In this document: positions 8,153 to 16,061 of the stretch, one piece after another | Numbering within the stretch: the stretch's first letter is position 1 | Layout of the letters: the number at the start of each line of letters is the position of its first letter | Assembly (NCBI RefSeq): GCF_027706845.1 | Contig: NZ_JAQGCZ010000017.1 | Coordinates: 35,823-99,822, forward strand | From: Mycolicibacterium sp. BiH015 | GTDB taxonomy: Bacteria; Actinomycetota; Actinomycetes; Mycobacteriales; Mycobacteriaceae | Reading direction: 5' to 3' | DNA: 64,000 nt | Notes under the pieces: model-generated | What the model was told of the DNA's origin: nothing | The model's database searches: none | What the model saw: the letters and a program-made list of their open reading frames with translations, nothing else | Program-made: the position numbers and the translations under genes

Positions 8153-8227
8153 TTAGCGCTGCGCTTTATCGGCTCCGCCCGGAGCCTCGATAAAGCGCCA
8201 ATAGCCGGCGCACACGCGGATGTTCAC
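8153..8227 (-). CDS. Aromatic leader peptide of DAHP synthase attenuator
   Basis: 24-codon frame from GTG 8227-8225 to TAA 8155-8153, encoding MNIRVCAGYWRFIEAPGGAD plus KAQR. It holds adjacent Tyr-Trp and, one codon later, Phe, the three end products of the pathway. A TAACCT -10 hexamer (8240-8235) lies seven bases before the GTG, so the transcript would be leaderless, starting at the GTG itself. The Phe codon sits in the 5' arm of the strong hairpin at 8161-8198. A leader peptide before aroF (aroR) is known in Corynebacterium; the identity here rests on sequence layout, not on similarity. Confidence 0.75.
   Translation of the reverse strand: MNIRVCAGYWRFIEAPGGADKAQR
8161..8198 (-). promoter_or_regulatory. 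Leader-peptide hairpin (pause/anti-terminator switch)
   Basis: Near-perfect 16-bp stem. GCGCUUUAUC pairs with GAUAAAGCGC and, after a two-base GA bulge, GGCUCC pairs with GGAGCC around a GGGC loop. The 5' arm carries the Arg and Phe codons of the leader peptide, directly after Tyr-Trp, so a ribosome stalled at these codons would open it. Its GGCUCCGGG can then pair with CCCGGAGCC at 8140-8132. Confidence 0.8.
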
Positions 8228-8270
8228 GCGGTCGAGGTTATACCGGGGCGCGCGGGCGCACCAAACCGGG

Positions 8271-8624
8271 TCAGGTGACCCGGATCCACGGCTGACAGTT
8301 GCGCGACTCGAACGCCTTCACCGTCTCGTTGATGGTGGTGTACATCGGCCCGATCGACATGTTGGTGGCGACGACGTTGTTCTTGTCCGCATCCGGCGTG
8401 CTGTAGGTGAACCACAGGCACATCGAATCCTGGGTGGGCACGTCGTTGATCCAGACGCCGAACACCGAGCCCGACCCGTCGGTCCGGTAGAGGCCCGGCT
8501 CGATGTCCTGCCCGACGACGAAGAACCCGTTGCCGGGAATGGGGTTCATCGGTTGGGCGGTGGCTGGAGACGCGCACGCGATCGCGGCTACCGAAGCCAC
8601 GATGCCGGTGATCACGCGTCGCAT
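8271..8624 (-). CDS. Small secreted hypothetical protein
   Basis: 117-residue protein with a Sec signal peptide (MRRVITGIVASVAAIACASPATA, cleavage near residue 23). The mature part of about 94 residues contains two cysteines (MCLWF and RNCQPW) that could form one disulfide. It belongs to a mycobacterial/actinobacterial type of small exported protein with a PGNGFFVVGQDIEPGLYRT opening. No catalytic motif is visible and no function can be assigned. It is divergent from the next secreted protein with only about 40 bases between the starts. Confidence 0.72.
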   Translation of the reverse strand: MRRVITGIVASVAAIACASPATAQPMNPIPGNGFFVVGQDIEPGLYRTDGSGSVFGVWINDVPTQDSMCLWFTYSTPDADKNNVVATNMSIGPMYTTINETVKAFESRNCQPWIRVT

Positions 8625-8666
8625 GAGGCAGCGTAACTCTTGGGCGGAGTGTGCCGATTAGCTTTT

Positions 8667-9155
8667 GTGAGGTCATATCGCGCCCTTGTGGCGGCTCTGG
8701 CGGCGCCGGCCGTCCTGGGCATCGCGCCGGCCCATGCCGCGCCGCTGCCCGACGTCTGCGTGCCTGCCGCGGTGGTCGATGGCGTGTGCACGTCGCGTCT
8801 GGTGTCGGTGACCGCCGACGCCGTCAACGGGACGTTCACCGGGACGCCGGTCGGCGGCGGGGCGGCCATCACTCTCGCCGGGCAGGCAGACGCGTACCTG
8901 AAATCCGAGGGCTTCGGTGCGGCGCCGCCCGAGGCCGTCAAGAACTGGGACACCTCCATCGAGCAGACGGCCGGCCTCTCGACCGATCCCTCCGATCCCA
9001 ACTGGTACGGCAATGCGAAGGCCAAAGTCTTCCTGCCCCGGACGCTGAATGGCCTGGCCACCCAGTTCCCGCCGAACACCCTCGTGGTCCGCTTCGCATC
9101 AGACGAGACGCAACCTGACGTGTTCCGCCTGATTTCCGTTCAGCCGGTGGCCTGA
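8667..9155 (+). CDS. Secreted hypothetical protein
   Basis: Exported protein of about 162 residues. GTG 8667 gives a good signal peptide (VRSYRALVAALAAPAVLGIA ending APAHA); a TTG at 8640 would add nine residues. The mature part begins APLPDVCVPAAVVDGVCTSR, with two cysteines near its N-terminus, and the rest is soluble with no recognised domain. It shares its promoter region with the divergent secreted protein, which suggests co-expression. It converges on the cupin gene. Confidence 0.68.
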   Translation: MRSYRALVAALAAPAVLGIAPAHAAPLPDVCVPAAVVDGVCTSRLVSVTADAVNGTFTGTPVGGGAAITLAGQADAYLKSEGFGAAPPEAVKNWDTSIEQTAGLSTDPSDPNWYGNAKAKVFLPRTLNGLATQFPPNTLVVRFASDETQPDVFRLISVQPVA

Positions 9156-9176
9156 CACGAATCCGGCTCGGCGCGG

Positions 9177-9575
9177 TCACGAGAAGACGTATTCGATGTC
9201 GGTGAAGGCGTCGGCGGCAAGGACGTAGAAGAACCGCAGTGTGTGCGGGCCCGTGTTGGCGATGCCGTGCTCGCACGAACCGGGGATGAAGACGTTGGAG
9301 CCTGCGTGTACCGGATGCTCGATGCCGTCGAGGGTGACGACACCGCTGCCCGACAACACGAAGTAGGTTTCTGCCTGCACGTGGCGATGAAGGGCGAGGT
9401 ACCCGCCCTCGGCAAGTTCCGCCACTCCCGTCACGAGGTGCTCGGTCTCTGTCGAGTCGGACGAGAAGACGGTGTGAAACGTGAGGCGACCACGGTGGTC
9501 GTTCCAGCTCGTGATCTGACATTCGCTTTCCTGGAGCACCAGATTTCCCGGGATGGGAGCGGGGTCGTTGTCCAT
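9177..9575 (-). CDS. Cupin-domain protein
   Basis: 132-residue single-domain cupin. Motif 1 is seen as LALHRHVQAETYFVLSGSG (metal-binding H-x-H ... E) and motif 2 as HPVHAGSNVFIPGSCEHGI. The start is ATG 9575-9573, since the residues further upstream are not cupin-like. It lies downstream of groEL1 on the same strand but beyond a strong terminator, so it is probably transcribed separately. Small cupins range from isomerases to dioxygenases and sugar-binding proteins, and no substrate can be inferred. Confidence 0.8.
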   Translation of the reverse strand: MDNDPAPIPGNLVLQESECQITSWNDHRGRLTFHTVFSSDSTETEHLVTGVAELAEGGYLALHRHVQAETYFVLSGSGVVTLDGIEHPVHAGSNVFIPGSCEHGIANTGPHTLRFFYVLAADAFTDIEYVFS

Positions 9576-9635
9576 GCCGTCAGTACACCTCAACCGAGCG
9601 GGCGCCGCTTCACCGCGGCTGCCATTCAACGAAAG

Positions 9636-9663
9636 CACCCCCGGCCCAACGGGACCGGGGGTG
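9636..9663 (-). terminator. Terminator of the groES-groEL1 operon
   Basis: Perfect 9-bp stem CACCCCCGG/CCGGGGGTG with extra CCC/GGG pairing inside the loop, 36 bases after the groEL1 stop. It is followed on the minus strand by CTTTCGTTG, a short T-rich run. It separates groEL1 from the cupin gene. Confidence 0.85.
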
Positions 9664-9698
9664 TTTCATCGTGCGCCGACTAGCGGGGACTAGCGGTG

Positions 9699-11330
9699 TC
9701 AGTGGTGGTGGTGACCGTGTCCGTGGCCGTGTCCGTGGCCGTCGTCCTCCGGCTCAGCCGGCTTGTCGACAACCGCGGTCTCGGTGGTGAGCACCATGCG
9801 CGCCACCGATGCCGCGTTGACCACCGCGGAGCGGGTGACCTTCACCGGGTCGATGACGCCGTCGGCGATCAGATCGCCGTACTCCAGCGTCGCGGCGTTG
9901 AAGCCTTGCCCCGCAGGCAGTTCCGCGACCTTGTTCACGACGACGGCGCCGTCGAGACCGGCGTTGGTCGCGATCCAGAACAGCGGCGAGGACAGACCGG
10001 AGGCGAACACCTCGAGGCCGAGCAGCTCGTCACCCTTGAGCTCCGAGCGGAGCTTGTCCAGAGCGCTGCGCGCCTGCACGAGTGCTGCACCGCCGCCGAC
10101 GACGATGCCCTCTTCGACCGCGGCCTTGGCCGCAGCCACCGCATCCTCCACGGCTTCCTTGCGCTTCTTCAGATCCGTCTCGGTGGCCGCGCCGACCTTG
10201 ATGACGGCGACGCCGCCTGCCAGCTTCGCCAGCCGCTCTTCGAGCTTCTCGCGATCCCAATCGGAGTCGGACGCCTCGATCTCGGAACGCAACTGAGCCT
10301 TACGGCCTTCGATGGCGTCCTGGGTTCCGCCGCCGTCGACGATCACGGTGCTGTCCTTGTCGACCACCACGCGGCGCGCGGTGCCGAGCACCTCGAGGCC
10401 GACCTCGCGCAGGACCAGGCCCACGTCGGGGTTGACAACCTGACCACCGGTGACGATCGCGAGGTCGTCGAGGAACGCCTTCCGCCGGTCGCCGAAGAAC
10501 GGCGCCTTGACCGCGACAGCCTTGAGCGTCTTGCGGATCGCGTTGACCACCAGCGTTGAAAGCGCTTCGCCCTCAACATCTTCGGCCACGATCAGCAGCG
10601 GCTTGCCGGCTTCGGCGACCTTCTCCAACAGCGGGAGCAGGTCGGGCAGCGAGCTGATCTTCTCGCGGTGCAACAGCACCAGCGCGTCTTCGAGAACGGC
10701 TTCCTGTGAATCGAAGTCGGTGACGAAGTACGCCGAGATGAAGCCCTTGTCGAAGCCGACGCCCTCGGTGACCTCAAGCTCGGTGTTCAGCGTCGAGGAC
10801 TCCTCGACCGTGACGACACCATCGGTGCCGACCTTGGTCATCGCCTCGCCGACCAGCTCGCCGACCAGCTCATCACGCGACGAGACGGTCGCGACCTGGC
10901 CGATCGACTTGGCATCCTTGACCGGGGTGGCGGCGGCCAGCAGTGCCTCCGAGACGGCCTCGGCAGCCTTGGAGATACCGGCGCCGAGTGCGATGGGGTT
11001 GGCACCGGCGGCGACGTTGCGCAGACCGGCCTTCACCAGCGCCTGGGCCAGCACGGTCGCGGTGGTGGTGCCGTCGCCTGCGACGTCGTTGGTCTTGGTG
11101 GCCACCGACTTGACCAGCTGGGCGCCGAGGTTCTCGAACGGATCCTCGAGGTCGATGTCGCGGGCGATGGTCACGCCGTCGTTGGTGACGGTCGGTCCGC
11201 CCCAAGCCTTGGCAAGCACCACGTGGCGTCCGCGCGGCCCCAGCGTCACCTTTACCGCGTCGGCGAGCTTGTCGACGCCGACCTCCATGGCGCGACGCGC
11301 AGTTTCGTTGAATTCAATCTGCTTACTCAT
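9699..11330 (-). CDS. groEL1: Chaperonin GroEL1 (Cpn60.1)
   Basis: 543-residue 60-kDa chaperonin. The ATP-binding stretch GDGTTTATVLAQ and the family N-terminus (MSKQIEFNETARRAMEVG) are present. The C-terminus is histidine-rich (DDGHGHGHGHGHHHH) instead of the Gly-Met repeat of GroEL2, which marks it as the mycobacterial GroEL1 paralogue. GroEL1 is linked to mycolate/biofilm biology and binds metal through this tail in M. smegmatis. It is the second gene of a CIRCE-controlled operon with groES, 90 bases apart, with a hairpin between them. Confidence 0.97.
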   Translation of the reverse strand: MSKQIEFNETARRAMEVGVDKLADAVKVTLGPRGRHVVLAKAWGGPTVTNDGVTIARDIDLEDPFENLGAQLVKSVATKTNDVAGDGTTTATVLAQALVKAGLRNVAAGANPIALGAGISKAAEAVSEALLAAATPVKDAKSIGQVATVSSRDELVGELVGEAMTKVGTDGVVTVEESSTLNTELEVTEGVGFDKGFISAYFVTDFDSQEAVLEDALVLLHREKISSLPDLLPLLEKVAEAGKPLLIVAEDVEGEALSTLVVNAIRKTLKAVAVKAPFFGDRRKAFLDDLAIVTGGQVVNPDVGLVLREVGLEVLGTARRVVVDKDSTVIVDGGGTQDAIEGRKAQLRSEIEASDSDWDREKLEERLAKLAGGVAVIKVGAATETDLKKRKEAVEDAVAAAKAAVEEGIVVGGGAALVQARSALDKLRSELKGDELLGLEVFASGLSSPLFWIATNAGLDGAVVVNKVAELPAGQGFNAATLEYGDLIADGVIDPVKVTRSAVVNAASVARMVLTTETAVVDKPAEPEDDGHGHGHGHGHHHH

Positions 11331-11365
11331 AAGTGTCTTTCCCTAGGGACGGGGTGGAAAGCGCA

Positions 11366-11407
11366 CCGCCCCGGACATCACCCGTCGATGCGGGAAGTCC
11401 GGGGCGG
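11366..11407 (-). promoter_or_regulatory. groES-groEL1 intercistronic hairpin
   Basis: Perfect 11-bp stem CCGCCCCGGAC/GTCCGGGGCGG around a 20-base loop that itself can form CCCG/CGGG pairs. It occupies most of the gap between groES and groEL1. Processing of the groESL1 message between the two genes has been described in M. tuberculosis; this hairpin is a plausible processing or partial-termination element. Confidence 0.65.
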
Positions 11408-11420
11408 AACACAATTCGTT

Positions 11421-11723
11421 TTACTTGGAGACGACAGCCAGCACGTCGCGAGCCGACAGGATCAGGTACTCCTCGCCGTTGTACTTGATCTCGGTGCCGC
11501 CGTACTTGCTGTAGATGACCACGTCGCCCTCCGACACGTCCAGAGGAATCCGCTTCTCGCCTTCGTCATCCCAGCGGCCGGGGCCAACTGCGACGACGGT
11601 GCCTTCCTGCGGCTTCTCCTTGGCGGTGTCGGGGATGACCAGACCGGAAGCGGTCGTGGTCTCGGCCTCGTTGGCCTGAACGAGGATCTTGTCCTCGAGT
11701 GGCTTGATGTTCACGCTCGCCAC
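11421..11723 (-). CDS. groES: Co-chaperonin GroES
   Basis: 100-residue Cpn10, the lid of the GroEL chamber. The family landmarks are all present: the N-terminal MASVNIKPLEDKILVQ, the mobile loop ETTTASGLVIPDTAKE, GTVVAVGPGRW and the C-terminal YLILSARDVLAVV. It is the first gene of the operon with groEL1, with a CIRCE element about 110 bases upstream. Position next to tsaD is the usual mycobacterial order, but here an HNH gene lies between. Confidence 0.97.
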   Translation of the reverse strand: MASVNIKPLEDKILVQANEAETTTASGLVIPDTAKEKPQEGTVVAVGPGRWDDEGEKRIPLDVSEGDVVIYSKYGGTEIKYNGEEYLILSARDVLAVVSK

Positions 11724-11834
11724 GATGGAGCCCCTTCACTCTGTTGTTTCTCGGGTGTCTGCTTACTCGGTGGCCGGTGCCTTCCCTTGCGCCGTCGTCG
11801 CGGGTGCCGACACAGGGGTGAACCGACCTGCCGC

Positions 11835-11866
11835 CTAGCACTCTATACACGAGAGTGCTAGCACTC
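11835..11866 (-). promoter_or_regulatory. CIRCE operator (HrcA) upstream of groES
   Basis: Perfect inverted repeat CTAGCACTC (11835-11843), nine-base spacer, GAGTGCTAG (11853-11861), the canonical 9-N9-9 CIRCE bound by HrcA. A third half-site, TAGCACTC, follows at 11859-11866, so GAGTGCTAGCACTC forms a second, gapless palindrome sharing the right arm. Confidence 0.93.
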
Positions 11867-11949
11867 AAGATCAGGGGCGAACACTTCATCCCTGAGCGAA
11901 CAATTCGGGGATCAACGACTTGTCATAGGGTGGGGGCATAATCGAACAC

Positions 11950-13473
11950 ATGTTCGACAAATTGGCCTCGGAGCCCGCTCAGCTGGCCGAGCTGACCGCG
12001 GCGCAGCTCGTCGACGCCGCCAGGGCGAGCACCCGCGCCGAGAACGCCGCCTGTGCCCGCAAGCTGGCAGGCATGGCCGAACTGTTCATGCGCCGCACCG
12101 GGCTCCCGACGGAGGACCGCCTGGACTGGTGGATCGACCCGGAAGCCGCCGTCACCGCGGAAATCGCCGCCGCCTACAACATCACCCAGGGGTTGGCGCT
12201 CCACCAGACCTACCGCGCTGTGGTGCTGCGCGACCGCCTTCCCAGAATCAACGCTCTGTTCCTGCAAGGGTTGATCAGCGACCTCCTGGTGCGGGCCATC
12301 GTCAGCCGGACCTCGATGATCGTCGACGCCGACCTGATCGCCGCCGTCGACGCCGACCTGGAAGCCGAGATCCTGGGCTGGGGAGCGTTGTCGGTGAAGA
12401 AGACGAACGCCGCCATCGACTCCATCGTCGCGCGCCACGATCCCGATGCACTCCGCAAACCCCGGGATTGCGAGACCACACGCGGCATCGAATTCGGCAT
12501 GCCGGGCGACGCCCCCGGTTTCACCAGCGTGCAGGCTCGCATGTTCTCCTGCGACGCCGCCGCCGGCGAGCGCACCCTGCTGGCGATGGCCTACAGCGTC
12601 TGCGAGGCCGATCCGCGCAGCCTCGACGACCGGCGCAATGACGCATTCACCGCACTGATGTCGGGCATCAGCACCTTGGCGTGCCAGTGCGGCATCCCCG
12701 ATTGCGAGGCGGCCGCGAACCCCCGGCCGCTCCGCGACATCACCGTCTTCGCCGTCGCCGATCAGACCACGCCGGCTGATCACACACCGGCGCCGGAAGA
12801 GCCGCCATCGCGCCGCACCCCGCCCACAGTGCGCCACAGCCGCCCCGGCTACATCTTCGGCTCAGGGTTCATGCCTGCGCCGCTATTCGAGGCAATACTC
12901 GACGACGCAAAAGTGCGCGGGGTCATCCACCCCGGGCAAGCAGGGCCCGAACCGCGCCGGTTCCCATCGCGCGCCCTGGCCGACTTCGTCCGCTGCCGCG
13001 ACCTCACCTGCCGCTTCCCGGGTTGCGACAGACCCGCCACCGAGGCCGACATCGACCACACCGTGCCCAACCCCGTCGGCCCGACACACGCCTCAAACTT
13101 GAAGTGCCTCTGCCGTTTTCACCATCTTCTGAAAACCTTCTGGGGCGGTCCCAACGGGTGGCGCGACCGTCAACACCCCGACGGCACCGTCGTGTGGACC
13201 GCACCCACGGGCCACACATACACCACTCACCCCGGCAGCCGCCTGCTGTTCCCGATGCTGTGCCTGCCCACCGCCACGCTCTGGAGCGGGGATCCGCCCG
13301 AGATTGCGCCCTCGGAACATCGGGACATGAAGATGCCCAGACGCCGACGCACCCGGGCAGAGAACCGCGCCGCCTACATCGCTGCCGAACGCCGCCGCAA
13401 CGCCGAGGAGCAAGCATCCGAGACTGTGCGCGATGTCGCCGCCGAGTACGGCAACGACCCACCGCCGTTCTAG
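11950..13473 (+). CDS. DUF222 / HNH endonuclease (13E12-type repeat family)
   Basis: 507-residue protein with an N-terminal DUF222 helical region (about residues 10-320) and an HNH nuclease domain at about 345-400. The nuclease domain shows CRDLTCRFPGCDRPA, DIDHTVPNP, NLKCLCRFHHLLK; the two CxxC-type pairs and D-H/H-H fit an HNH metal site. A basic C-terminal segment follows. This family is multi-copy in mycobacteria and includes the REP13E12 elements used by phages as attachment sites. A CATAAT -10 eight bases before the ATG suggests a leaderless message. It stands in opposite orientation between groES and tsaD and its stop overlaps that of tsaD. Confidence 0.9.
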   Translation: MFDKLASEPAQLAELTAAQLVDAARASTRAENAACARKLAGMAELFMRRTGLPTEDRLDWWIDPEAAVTAEIAAAYNITQGLALHQTYRAVVLRDRLPRINALFLQGLISDLLVRAIVSRTSMIVDADLIAAVDADLEAEILGWGALSVKKTNAAIDSIVARHDPDALRKPRDCETTRGIEFGMPGDAPGFTSVQARMFSCDAAAGERTLLAMAYSVCEADPRSLDDRRNDAFTALMSGISTLACQCGIPDCEAAANPRPLRDITVFAVADQTTPADHTPAPEEPPSRRTPPTVRHSRPGYIFGSGFMPAPLFEAILDDAKVRGVIHPGQAGPEPRRFPSRALADFVRCRDLTCRFPGCDRPATEADIDHTVPNPVGPTHASNLKCLCRFHHLLKTFWGGPNGWRDRQHPDGTVVWTAPTGHTYTTHPGSRLLFPMLCLPTATLWSGDPPEIAPSEHRDMKMPRRRRTRAENRAAYIAAERRRNAEEQASETVRDVAAEYGNDPPPF

Positions 13474-14492
13474 GCGACCTGCCCCTGTACGACGGGCAGC
13501 CCGGGGTCGCTCGCGGCATCCAGCGGCGACGGCTCGGCACCGGCGGCGATCAGGTGTGCCGCGAACGACGCGATCATCGCGCCGTTGTCCGTGCACAACC
13601 GCGGCCGCGGAATCCGCAATGTCATGCCCGCCTCTTCACACCTCTGCGCCGCCAATTCCCGCAGCCGAGAGTTCGCCGCCACTCCCCCGGCAATCAGCAG
13701 CGTGGACACGCCGAGGTCCTTCGCCGCCCGCACCGCCTTCGTGGTCAGCACGTCGGCGACCGCCTCCTGGAAGCCTGCCGCCACATCAGCCTGCGACGCC
13801 TCCGGATGGCTCTCGACATACCGTGCGACGGCCGTCTTCAGCCCCGAGAAGCTGAACGCGTACGGGTCATCGCGTGGCCCCGTCATCCCTCGCGGAAACG
13901 TGATCGCCGACGGATCACCCTCGCGCGCAAGCTCGTCGAGCACCCGGCCGCCGGGATAGCCCAGCCCCAGTAGACGCGCGATCTTGTCGTACGCCTCCCC
14001 CGCGGCGTCATCGACGGTCGAACCCAACTCGACGATGGGCTCGCCCAGCGACCGCACGTGCAGCAGGTTGGTATGCCCGCCCGACACCAGCAAACCGATG
14101 CTCTCCGGCAACGACCCATGGTCGAACACATCGGCGGCCAGGTGCCCGCCGAGGTGGTTGACCGCATAGAACGGCACCTGCCATGCAGCCGAATATGCCT
14201 TCGCCGCAGCCACTCCGACGAGCAGCGCGCCCGCCAGGCCCGGCCCGATGGTGGCCGCCACCACGTCGGGCTTCTCCACCCCCGCTGCCGCCAGCGCCCT
14301 TCGCATCGTCGGCCCCAGCGCTTCCAGATGCGCGCGGGAGGCGATCTCGGGCACGACGCCGCCGAACCGTGCGTGCTCGTCGACGCTGGAGGCGACCTCG
14401 TCGGCCAGCAGCGTCACCGATCCGTCGTCACCGAGTTCGGCGATGCCGACGCCTGTCTCGTCACACGAACTCTCGATGGCCAGAATGATCAT
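13470..14492 (-). CDS. tsaD: tRNA N6-adenosine threonylcarbamoyltransferase TsaD
   Basis: Catalytic subunit that transfers the threonylcarbamoyl group to A37 of ANN-decoding tRNAs, with TsaB and TsaE. The 340 residues open with the ASKHA fold motif IILAIESSCDETGVGI. The iron/zinc ligands lie in VNHLGGHLAADVF, and the nucleotide-binding segments LLVSGGHTNL and TLLIAGGVAANSRLRE follow. The whole t6A set (tsaE, tsaB, rimI, tsaD) is in one overlapping transcription unit; the start overlaps the rimI stop (ATGA). Confidence 0.97.
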   Translation of the reverse strand: MIILAIESSCDETGVGIAELGDDGSVTLLADEVASSVDEHARFGGVVPEIASRAHLEALGPTMRRALAAAGVEKPDVVAATIGPGLAGALLVGVAAAKAYSAAWQVPFYAVNHLGGHLAADVFDHGSLPESIGLLVSGGHTNLLHVRSLGEPIVELGSTVDDAAGEAYDKIARLLGLGYPGGRVLDELAREGDPSAITFPRGMTGPRDDPYAFSFSGLKTAVARYVESHPEASQADVAAGFQEAVADVLTTKAVRAAKDLGVSTLLIAGGVAANSRLRELAAQRCEEAGMTLRIPRPRLCTDNGAMIASFAAHLIAAGAEPSPLDAASDPGLPVVQGQVA

Positions 14493-14950
14493 GGCAGCTC
14501 TCGCTTCTCGCGTTTCATGGTGTAGGCGTCCGCGCCACTCACGCGGTAATACCGCTTGCGCACGCCGATCTTGGCAAATCCTTCGCTCTCGTACAGTGCG
14601 ATCGCGGCGTCGTTGTCGGTACGGACCTCAAGGAAAACCGTTGCCCCGTCGGCGTACTCGAACAACCGATGCAGCATCTGCCGCCCGATTCCCTGGCCCT
14701 GGAACGCGGGGTCGACGCCGATGGTGTGGATCTCGTACTCGAACGGCTTGAACCGGCCCAGCCGTGCGATTCCCGCATATCCGACGAGTTTGTCGTCGAC
14801 GCGTGCACCCACGTAGTAGTTGTGCTTGGCCGCGAGCTCGGCCAGGAACGCGCGCTCCGGCCACGGGTCATCCCCGTCGAACAGCTGAGCCTCCAGCTCG
14901 GCGCACCGTGCCGCGTCGGTCGGCTTCAGCGGGCCGTACTCCGCGGTCAC
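14489..14950 (-). CDS. rimI: Ribosomal protein N-acetyltransferase RimI
   Basis: 153-residue GNAT-fold acetyltransferase that acetylates the N-terminus of a ribosomal protein (S18 in E. coli). The acetyl-CoA loop is VDPAFQGQGIGRQML, followed by FLEVRTDNDAAIALYESEGF, the typical RimI strand-helix. The start is GTG 14950-14948, which overlaps the tsaB stop as GTGA; a longer frame to 15034 would run into tsaB. It is embedded in the tsaE-tsaB-rimI-tsaD unit, as usual in actinobacteria. Confidence 0.93.
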   Translation of the reverse strand: MTAEYGPLKPTDAARCAELEAQLFDGDDPWPERAFLAELAAKHNYYVGARVDDKLVGYAGIARLGRFKPFEYEIHTIGVDPAFQGQGIGRQMLHRLFEYADGATVFLEVRTDNDAAIALYESEGFAKIGVRKRYYRVSGADAYTMKREKRELP

Positions 14951-15585
14951 CGTGTTCGCCCTGTGTCCGCCTGCGGCTTCGCGTCGGGTCTGCGCAGATA
15001 CAGCGGTATCAGCGGCGTAGGCTCGGCATTCCAATCAGCCACCGCCGCAACCAGTCCCGCCGCGGTCGGATACACCGCCGCCAGCCGCGGAAGCTCGAAC
15101 AGCGCGACGTGATCGGGAGATCCGGCGACAGCCTGGGCACCCGTCGGCACGTCGGCGGCGGTGTTCACGGCGGGGCCGTCGAACCGGACACCGTCTCGGT
15201 AGCGCGCCCAGTACACCTCGCGGCGCCGCGCGTCGGTGACCACGAGCACATCGCCGGAAGTCCCCACCGCGATCGCGTCCAGACTGCACACACCGTGCAC
15301 CGGGCGGCCCAGCGCATGCCCGAACGCCGCTGCCGTCGCCATCCCGACCCTCAGCCCGGTGAACGGCCCTGGACCGCATCCCACGACCACGGCATCGAGC
15401 TGATTCGTCGACACCTCGGCGTCAGCGAGCGCACCGACGATGTTGGGCGTCAACTGTTCTGCGTGCGCACGGGGATCGACCGTCACCTGTTCGGCCAGCA
15501 CCTCGACGGTGTCACCGTCGACCCGGACCACGCCTGCGGTCACCGCGGGCGTCGCGGTGTCGACTGCCAGCACCAGCCTGCTCAT
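14947..15585 (-). CDS. tsaB: t6A biosynthesis partner TsaB
   Basis: 212-residue inactive TsaD paralogue that forms the heterodimer required for threonylcarbamoyladenosine synthesis. The ASKHA start LVLAVDTATPAVTAGVV and the VVVGCGPGPFTGLRVGMA segment identify it. TsaD's metal-binding histidines are absent, as expected. The start at ATG 15585-15583 overlaps the tsaE stop by four bases (ATGA), which decides it against the longer upstream frame. Confidence 0.95.
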   Translation of the reverse strand: MSRLVLAVDTATPAVTAGVVRVDGDTVEVLAEQVTVDPRAHAEQLTPNIVGALADAEVSTNQLDAVVVGCGPGPFTGLRVGMATAAAFGHALGRPVHGVCSLDAIAVGTSGDVLVVTDARRREVYWARYRDGVRFDGPAVNTAADVPTGAQAVAGSPDHVALFELPRLAAVYPTAAGLVAAVADWNAEPTPLIPLYLRRPDAKPQADTGRTR

Positions 15586-16061
15586 GGTCGGCTCCACGTC
15601 CACATTGCGGTTCGCGCATCGCTGTCCGCGGACCGCTCCAGCCTGATGTCGAGGTGGCTCTCGGATAGCCGTTCGGCGATACCCTCGCCCCACTCCACCA
15701 CGACGACGGCGTCGTCGAGATCGGCGTCGAGGTCGAGGGAATCCAGTTCCGCCAGTAGGTCCACCGAGGCCTGGTCCAGCAACCGGTAGAGATCCACGTG
15801 CACCATCGCGGGCGCACCATCCACGCGTGGGCGATGCACCCGGGCCAGCACGAACGTCGGCGAGATCACCGCGCCCTCGACATCCATCGCCTGCGCAATC
15901 CCTTTGGCCAGCACCGTCTTTCCGGCGCCCAGCGGCCCGGAGAGCACCACGACGTCACCGGCGCGGAGCTCCCGGCCGAGCGACGCACCGAACGCGATCG
16001 TGTCCGCGGCGGTCAACAGCTCCGCAGTCCCCGAGGCGCCCCGGGTTGACGATTCAGCCAT
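15582..16061 (-). CDS. tsaE: t6A biosynthesis ATPase TsaE
   Basis: P-loop ATPase of about 159 residues that drives the TsaBD cycle. Walker A is GPLGAGKTVLAKGIAQ. SPTFVLARVH and the Walker B-like VHVDLYRL follow, and the conserved VVVVEWGEGI is near the C-terminus. ATG 16061-16059 overlaps the stop of the upstream hydrolase by eight bases (ATGGCTGA); an in-frame ATG at 16085 is less likely. Confidence 0.93.
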   Translation of the reverse strand: MAESSTRGASGTAELLTAADTIAFGASLGRELRAGDVVVLSGPLGAGKTVLAKGIAQAMDVEGAVISPTFVLARVHRPRVDGAPAMVHVDLYRLLDQASVDLLAELDSLDLDADLDDAVVVVEWGEGIAERLSESHLDIRLERSADSDARTAMWTWSRP

